This document shows positions 7,683-11,231 of a stretch of DNA of 11,231 nt, piece after piece. The DNA is taken from the NCBI GenBank assembly GCA_004000625.1, contig SAUS01000074.1, positions 1 through 11,231 of the forward strand, given 5' to 3'. The position numbers and the translations under genes are program-made. This DNA comes from Candidatus Cibiobacter qucibialis (GTDB lineage Bacteria > Bacillota > Clostridia > Oscillospirales > Ruminococcaceae). Position 1 is the first letter of the stretch; the number at the start of each line of letters is the position of its first letter. The notes below the pieces were generated by a model that was given only the letters and a program-made list of their open reading frames with translations, made no database searches and had not been told where the DNA came from.

Positions 7683-7713
7683 TTTAATTTTACGGGGATT
7701 TACGGGGGATTTT

Positions 7714-7737
7714 GTACCTTTTTTGAAAAAAAGGTAC
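7714..7737. repeat. GTACC(T)6/(A)6GGTAC palindrome after argB
   Basis: Arms 7714-7724 and 7727-7737 are exact 11-bp reverse complements with two bases between. The flanks TTTT (7710-7713) and AAAA (from 7740) nearly extend the symmetry. It begins 32 nt after the argB stop. The downstream side is A-rich, so on the plus strand it lacks the U-tract of an intrinsic terminator. It may be another dispersed palindromic repeat. Confidence 0.6.
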
Positions 7738-7757
7738 CGAAAAAACTTCCAATATAT

Positions 7758-7811
7758 TATAATATAAGAATCGTGCAAGCTGGCCGTGGGTACATAGCAT
7801 GTACTTACGGC
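7758..7811 (+). promoter_or_regulatory. Possible internal -10 and a 13-bp hairpin upstream of argD
   Basis: A perfect TATAAT (7758-7763) lies in an AT-rich stretch but has no recognisable -35 at 16-18 bp, so a secondary argD promoter is only a possibility. Just downstream, 7783-7795 pairs with 7799-7811 as a 13-bp stem with an AGC loop, including two G-U pairs. Its core is GTACAT/ATGTAC. No T-run follows. A further loose inverted repeat, TTATTCA (7816-7822) / TGAATAA (7848-7854), lies between this hairpin and argD. Confidence 0.35.
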
Positions 7812-7868
7812 ACAGTTATTCATTCGCCTATTTTTTAGGTTTATTCCTGAATAATCCGGCTGCCAACC

Positions 7869-7893
7869 ATTCCAGACCTCCCAAGGAGGGAAT
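7869..7893 (+). promoter_or_regulatory. Hairpin covering the argD Shine-Dalgarno
   Basis: The strong ribosome site AAGGAGG (7883-7889) is the right half of CCTCC-CAA-GGAGG (7877-7889). After a 4-nt bulge the stem is extended by ATTC (7869-7872) / GAAT (7890-7893). Folded, this would hide the ribosome site 7 nt before the argD ATG, giving a simple means to lower or regulate ArgD synthesis. The fold is read by eye; its stability was not computed. Confidence 0.45.
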
Positions 7894-7896
7894 ACC

Positions 7897-9075
7897 ATGA
7901 ATACCGAAAAAGTCATCAAACGTGACCAGAAATACATCATGCACACCTATGCCCGCAGCCCGCTGGTGCTGGAGCACGGCGAGGGCATGTATGCCTATGA
8001 TGCAGACGGCAAAGCCTATCTGGACTTTACCTCCGGCATTGGCGTAAACGCGCTGGGCTACTGCCACCCGGCCTGGGTACAGGCCGTTACCATGCAGGCC
8101 ACCCGTTTGCAGCATTCTTCCAACCTGTATTACACCGCCCCCTGCGGCAAGCTGGCCAAGCGGCTGTGCGCCCGCACCGGGCTTGACCAGGTGTTTTTCG
8201 GCAACTCTGGTGCCGAAGCCAACGAAGGTGCCATCAAGTGCGCCCGCAAATACAGTGTGACCACCTATGGTCCCGACCGCAACAAAGTTCTGACGCTGGT
8301 CAACTCGTTCCATGGCCGCACCCTTGCCACCCTGACCGCCACCGGCCAGGATGTTTTCCACAAGGATTTCGGCCCCTTCCCCGCTAACTTCGGCTACATC
8401 CCCGCCAACGATTTTGACACATTCAAGGCCGCTGTGGATGATTCTGTCTGCGCTGTTATGATGGAGATGGTACAGGGCGAAGGCGGCGTGGTTGCGCTGG
8501 ACGCCGACTATGTGCAGAGCGTTGCCGACTACTGCCACGCCCACGATATTTTGATTATTGTGGACGAAGTACAGACCGGCGTGGGCCGCACCGGCACTTT
8601 CTTGGCCTGCGAGCAGTTCGGACTGAAGCCGGATCTCGTCACCCTGGCCAAGGGGCTGGGCGGCGGCCTGCCCATCGGTGCCGTGCTGGCAAGCAAAAAG
8701 GTTGCCGATACCATGGGCCCCAGCTCTCACGGTTCCACCTTTGGCGGCAACCCGGTCGTCTGTGCAGGCGGCTGCGCTGTGCTGGATGCCATGGATGATG
8801 CGTTCATGCGCAACGTCAACGCCCGCGCCGCCCAGCTGCGGGAGGGTCTTGCCTCTCTGCCGCATGTCGCATCTGTCAGCGGCATGGGCCTGATGGTCGG
8901 CATTGCCTTTGCCGATGACGTAAAGGCCGCCGATGTGCGTGCTGCCTGCGAGCGCAAGGGCCTTCTGGTGCTGACCGCCAAGACCCGCCTGCGCCTGCTG
9001 CCCCCGCTGATTTTGAGCGAAGCAGACGTTGCCAAGGCACTGGCTATTCTGGATGACGTGCTTTCATCCATGTAA
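7897..9075 (+). CDS. argD: Acetylornithine aminotransferase
   Basis: PLP-dependent class-III aminotransferase that converts N-acetylglutamate semialdehyde and glutamate to N-acetylornithine and 2-oxoglutarate; related enzymes also serve lysine synthesis. 392 residues, normal length. The phosphate-binding GNSGAEANE is at 102-110, SFHGRT at 137-142, the cofactor-ring aspartate D223 in IVDEVQTGVGRTG (221-233), and the Schiff-base lysine K252 in TLAKGLGGGLPIGA (249-262). HGSTFGGNP (278-286) and a C-terminal KTRLRLLPPL (362-371) complete the ArgD pattern. AAGGAGG lies 7 nt before the ATG. argF follows after 18 nt, so the two are almost certainly co-transcribed. Confidence 0.95.
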   Translation: MNTEKVIKRDQKYIMHTYARSPLVLEHGEGMYAYDADGKAYLDFTSGIGVNALGYCHPAWVQAVTMQATRLQHSSNLYYTAPCGKLAKRLCARTGLDQVFFGNSGAEANEGAIKCARKYSVTTYGPDRNKVLTLVNSFHGRTLATLTATGQDVFHKDFGPFPANFGYIPANDFDTFKAAVDDSVCAVMMEMVQGEGGVVALDADYVQSVADYCHAHDILIIVDEVQTGVGRTGTFLACEQFGLKPDLVTLAKGLGGGLPIGAVLASKKVADTMGPSSHGSTFGGNPVVCAGGCAVLDAMDDAFMRNVNARAAQLREGLASLPHVASVSGMGLMVGIAFADDVKAADVRAACERKGLLVLTAKTRLRLLPPLILSEADVAKALAILDDVLSSM

Positions 9076-9093
9076 CTGATCAGGAGGGTTTTC

Positions 9094-10005
9094 ATGGAGC
9101 ATTTACTCAAGTTAAGCAGCCTGACCCCCGATGAGATCATCCACATTCTGGATGTCGCCGATGAATACAAGCGCCTGCACAAAGCAGGCACTGACCCCAA
9201 GGATCTGCAGGGCAAGGCCATTGCCCTGATGTTTGGCAAGCATTCCACCCGCACCCGCACCAGCCTGGAGGTCGGCATCTACCAGATGGGCGGCCTTGGC
9301 ACCTATCTGAGCGCCGCTGACATGCAGATTGCCCGCGGCGAGCCGATCCAGGATACCGCCCGCGTGCTGGGCCGCTATTACGATGCTATTGTGTACCGCA
9401 CCTTTAAGCAGAGTGATGTGGACGCCCTGGCCAGGTACAGCGGCGTGCCGGTAGTTTCCGGCATGACCGATTACGCCCATCCCCTGCAGGTGTTGACTGA
9501 CCTGATGACGGTGCGGGAGTACAAGGGCAAACTGGCCGGGCTGAAAGCCGGTTTTGTGGGCGATGGCTACAACATGGCCAACAGCCTGATCGTGGGCTGC
9601 CTGATGATGGGCATGGACTTTACCATTGCCTGCCCGAACGGCTACCGTCCCTCCGCCGATGTGCTCTTCTTTGCGCGGGAATATGGCGACCACTTTAAGC
9701 TGACCACCGCCCCGGACGAAGCCGCCCGCGGTGCCGATGTGCTGTTCACCGATGTGTGGACCAGCATGGGCATGGAGCGCGAAACCGAGCGCCGCCGCCG
9801 GGATTTCAACGGCTTCTGCCTGGATGCAGCCCGCATGGCGCTGGCCAAGCCGGACTGTATCGTGCAGCATCCCCTGCCCGCCCACCGCGGCGAGGAGATC
9901 ACCCCCGACGTTTTTGAAACCCACGCAGACGAGATTTTTGATGAAGCCGAAAACCGCCTGCATGTAGAAAAAGCCGTGCTGGGCATTTTGCTGGCCGGCA
10001 AATAA
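9094..10005 (+). CDS. argF: Ornithine carbamoyltransferase with a variant HPLP motif
   Basis: Makes citrulline from ornithine and carbamoyl phosphate; cytosolic trimer. 303 residues, within family range. The carbamoyl-phosphate loop STRTRTS is at 51-57, with RGEPIQDTARVLGRY (81-95) and YRTF (101-104). The second-domain motifs are HPLQVLTDL (129-137), GDGYNMANSL (156-165), the ornithine-loop TDVWTSMG (219-226) and DEAENRLHVEKAVL (283-296). The expected ornithine-binding HCLP reads HPLP here (259-262, VQHPLPAHRGEE), so the cysteine is proline, as in aspartate transcarbamoylases. The SMG loop and C-terminus still favour ornithine as substrate. AGGAGG at 9082-9087 is 6 nt before the ATG. Last gene of the arg cluster, followed by a strong terminator. 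Confidence 0.93.
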   Translation: MEHLLKLSSLTPDEIIHILDVADEYKRLHKAGTDPKDLQGKAIALMFGKHSTRTRTSLEVGIYQMGGLGTYLSAADMQIARGEPIQDTARVLGRYYDAIVYRTFKQSDVDALARYSGVPVVSGMTDYAHPLQVLTDLMTVREYKGKLAGLKAGFVGDGYNMANSLIVGCLMMGMDFTIACPNGYRPSADVLFFAREYGDHFKLTTAPDEAARGADVLFTDVWTSMGMERETERRRRDFNGFCLDAARMALAKPDCIVQHPLPAHRGEEITPDVFETHADEIFDEAENRLHVEKAVLGILLAGK

Positions 10006-10018
10006 CGCATAACCCTTT

Positions 10019-10061
10019 GCACCGCCCGCCCCCTTGGGGTTGGCGGTGCTTTTGTTTTTTT
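10019..10061 (+). terminator. Intrinsic terminator of the arg operon
   Basis: GCACCGCC (10019-10026) pairs with GGCGGTGC (10042-10049), with an inner CCCC-TT-GGGG stem. It is followed by TTTTGTTTTTTT from 10050. It begins 13 nt after the argF stop and marks the end of the arg transcription unit. Confidence 0.93.
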
Positions 10062-10182
10062 ACTGGTAAGATACCACTTTGATGTGGTACTCATTTTTCG
10101 CCATTCTGCGCCACGCGTCAAGCTGTTCCACTGTGGGGGTGGCAAAGGATGCGCTGGGCTTTTCAAGCCCCAGCTGCGCGTA
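10060..10182 (-). pseudogene. Possible decayed 3' gene remnant
   Basis: On the minus strand an uninterrupted 40-codon frame runs from 10182 to a TAA stop at 10060-10062. Its end reads PTVEQLDAWRRMAKNEYHIK. The composition looks protein-like rather than random, but there is no start codon or ribosome site. Upstream in the same frame are TAA (10183-10185) and, further on, TAG. An adjacent frame gives a hydrophobic run AGVMVGVALVGMVI. This fits the tail of a membrane-anchored protein gene eroded by frameshift and stop mutations. I do not recognise the family; chance openness cannot be excluded. Confidence 0.3.
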
Positions 10183-10281
10183 TTACCATGCCGACCAGTG
10201 CCACACCTACCATAACCCCGGCAGCACGCCAACCCGCGCGGCCATGGTGATCCAATATACCGCACAATAAAAAAGGCAAAA

Positions 10282-10321
10282 AATAAAACCCGAACGGCCA
10301 CTGCCCCGTTCGGGTTTTATT
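10282..10321. terminator. Bidirectional terminator with a 16-bp stem
   Basis: AATAAAACCCGAACGG (10282-10297) and CCGTTCGGGTTTTATT (10306-10321) are perfect reverse complements around an 8-nt loop. On the plus strand the GC stem is followed by TTTTATT, and on the minus strand by TTTTATTTTTTGCC. It can therefore stop transcription from either side of this convergent region; the T-tract is stronger on the minus strand. Confidence 0.88.
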
Positions 10322-10436
10322 AAAAAGAAGGAGAAAAACAGAGCGTCCCCGATTTTTGCCTTAAAACGATAACCCACCCCTCTACTGATGAGCTCGTAAG
10401 CTCAATCCGGGGCGCTCTGGCAAGCCTCTTCTTTTT
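10322..10436 (-). ncRNA. Candidate structured small RNA in the convergent spacer
   Basis: A compact rod of three nested helices: the outer arm AAAAAGAAG (10322-10330) / CTTCTTTTT (10428-10436), a GC-rich stem CAGAGCG.CCCCG (10339-10351) / CGGGGCGCTCTG (10408-10419), and an apical hairpin TGAGCT-CGTA-AGCTCA (10389-10404). The remaining loop (about 10352-10388) is unpaired by eye. On the minus strand the GC stem is followed by TTTTTCT and then the bidirectional terminator. A minus-strand promoter lies about 85 bp upstream, so minus is preferred, weakly. It is too short for typical 6S RNA, lacks SRP RNA landmarks, and I could not assign it to a riboswitch or ribozyme class. No open frame of note. 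Confidence 0.4.
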
Positions 10437-10452
10437 AGGGAAATATTTAATT

Positions 10453-10512
10453 AAAAAACAAAATGCGCCTTGGAAGCAGCGGATCTGCTATTCCAAAGCG
10501 CCTTTGCTTCTT
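10453..10512 (-). terminator. Hairpin with T-tract just downstream of a minus-strand promoter
   Basis: GCGC..TTGGAA.GCAG (10465-10480) pairs with CTGC..TTCCAA.GCGC (10485-10501). On the minus strand it is followed by ATTTTGTTTTTT (down to 10453), an intrinsic terminator. Transcription from the promoter at 10519-10547 would start near 10512, so the product would be only about 55-60 nt, almost all hairpin. It could be a tiny RNA or an attenuator ahead of the structured region at 10322-10436. Confidence 0.6.
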
Positions 10513-10518
10513 GCTAGT

Positions 10519-10547
10519 ATAATACAATATCCCCGCACAAAATGCAA
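10519..10547 (-). promoter_or_regulatory. Minus-strand sigma-A promoter in the argF-ilvE spacer
   Basis: TTGCAT (-35, at 10542-10547) and TATTAT (-10, at 10519-10524) are spaced exactly 17 bp on the minus strand. No gene with a ribosome site follows. What follows is a terminator hairpin and then the folded candidate RNA. A weaker TATAAT-like match lies further upstream on the same strand, without a good -35. Confidence 0.55.
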
Positions 10548-10633
10548 GGGGTTCAATGTACAACCTGCAACAATTATACACTGTATTTTTGTGCAGTTTT
10601 ACCATGTGTTTTCGCATGGTGTACAAAATAAAA

Positions 10634-10672
10634 CAGCGCACGGAGCTGCAATTTGTGCCGTTCCGTGCGCTG
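10634..10672 (-). terminator. Intrinsic terminator of ilvE (probably bidirectional)
   Basis: CAGCGCACGGA (10634-10644) and TCCGTGCGCTG (10662-10672) form a perfect 11-bp stem with a 17-nt loop. On the minus strand it is followed by TTTTATTTTG, about 40 nt after the ilvE stop. On the plus strand TTGTTTTTATT follows, so it would also stop transcription towards ilvE. Confidence 0.9.
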
Positions 10673-10712
10673 TTGTTTTTATTCAGCTAAAAAGCATAGC
10701 TTCCGGGCCGAA

Positions 10713-11231
10713 TCAGACCTTCGGTTCAACCTTGACGGTCCAGCCCTTGGTATCAGGCAGCTTACCCCACTGGATACCGGTCAGGGTATCGTACAGCTTC
10801 TGGGTCAGGGGGCCGATCTTGCCGCCGCTGATGTTGGCAACCTTGCCTTCCCAATCCAGCTCCTTAACGGGGCTGACAACAGCTGCGGTGCCGGTGCCGA
10901 ACACTTCTTCCAGCTTGCCTTCCTCGGCAGCCTTCATCACATCAGCAATGGCCAGTTTGCCCTCGATAACCTCGTAACCCCAATCCTTGAGCAGCTCAAT
11001 GATGGAGCGGCGGGTAACGCCGGGCAGAACCGTGCCGGTGCAGGCAGCGGTGTAGATCTTGCCGTCGATCTTGAACATGATGTTCATAGAGCCGACTTCT
11101 TCCACATACTTCTTCTCAACGCCATCCAGCCACAGAACCTGGCTGAAGCCCTTTTCCTCGGCAAGCTCGCCAGCCTTGATGGAAGCAGCGTAGTTGCCGC
11201 CGCACTTGGTAAAGCCGGTCAGGCCCGGGGC
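10713..11231 (-). CDS. ilvE: Branched-chain amino acid aminotransferase, 3' part
   Basis: PLP-dependent fold-type IV aminotransferase acting last in valine, leucine and isoleucine synthesis and first in their breakdown. 172 C-terminal codons and the TGA stop (10713-10715) are in the window; the 5' half lies beyond the right edge. The open frame continues upstream of the internal ATG at 11105 and begins at the edge with APGLTGFTKCGGNYAAS. The lysine of TKCGGNY (codon 11205-11207) is the cofactor Schiff-base residue. LPGVTRRSII and FGTGTAAVVSPV are the other family motifs, and the C-terminus resembles the larger eukaryotic/clostridial-type BCAT (IGPLTQKLYDTLTGIQWGK). It is convergent to the arg operon and separated from it by several terminators. 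Confidence 0.95.
   Translation of the reverse strand, partial: APGLTGFTKCGGNYAASIKAGELAEEKGFSQVLWLDGVEKKYVEEVGSMNIMFKIDGKIYTAACTGTVLPGVTRRSIIELLKDWGYEVIEGKLAIADVMKAAEEGKLEEVFGTGTAAVVSPVKELDWEGKVANISGGKIGPLTQKLYDTLTGIQWGKLPDTKGWTVKVEPKV

Noticed and set aside
9642..10301. 219-codon minus-strand frame extending from the spacer into argF
   Set aside because: Its start lies in the 16-bp terminator stem and its 3' half is antisense to argF. The translated sequence is Cys/Arg/Pro-rich in a way typical of out-of-frame reading.
10379..10420. Hammerhead ribozyme, suggested by CTGATGAG followed by a small hairpin on the plus strand
   Set aside because: The required GAAA after stem II is absent (AATC instead), and no matching cleavage-site helix is evident.
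10504..10977. 157-codon plus-strand frame across the spacer and ilvE
   Set aside because: Most of it is antisense to ilvE. It has no ribosome site and runs through the ilvE terminator.

Overview
The window is a chromosomal arginine-biosynthesis locus from a Gram-positive anaerobe of the Clostridia. Codon choice, strong AGGAGG-type ribosome sites, sigma-A promoters, B. subtilis-like ARG boxes and the protein sequences all point to the Oscillospiraceae/Ruminococcaceae (Faecalibacterium, Gemmiger or Subdoligranulum type). The family placement is an inference from memory of such sequences, not a search result.

Layout, left to right. A partial elongator tRNA-Met(CAT) lies on the minus strand with its own sigma-A promoter. 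Next, on the plus strand, is a short Fur/PerR-type regulator with a consensus promoter and terminator. Then come seven co-oriented genes in the order argG, argH, argC, argJ, argB, argD, argF. A convergent spacer of about 700 bases follows, rich in hairpins. The 3' part of ilvE on the minus strand runs off the right edge.

The arg genes form a nearly complete pathway. ArgJ recycles the acetyl group from acetylornithine to glutamate, ArgB phosphorylates N-acetylglutamate, ArgC reduces it, ArgD transaminates it, ArgF carbamoylates ornithine, and ArgG plus ArgH convert citrulline to arginine. ArgA and ArgE are not needed if ArgJ is bifunctional. The regulator ArgR and carbamoyl-phosphate synthase are not in the window. 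A perfect ARG box just downstream of the argG -10, with a second near-perfect one about 150 bp upstream, indicates arginine repression of the cluster.

The most unusual content is in the spacers between arg genes. Three of the six gaps (argG-argH, argC-argJ, argJ-argB) carry related repeat material. The shared features are arms built of degenerate 7-nt tandem units, a common GCGCGC-rich end module and a common 12-base core. The argJ-argB copy is a fold-back element of about 280 bp. Its terminal 20-mer recurs exactly, in inverted orientation, over the argC stop codon, so argJ is bracketed by inverted copies. The argB-argD spacer has further hairpins, one of which covers the argD Shine-Dalgarno. 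The argF-ilvE spacer holds several terminator hairpins, a decayed reading frame and a compact folded region that could be a small RNA. No defence system, prophage, transposase or CRISPR array is visible.
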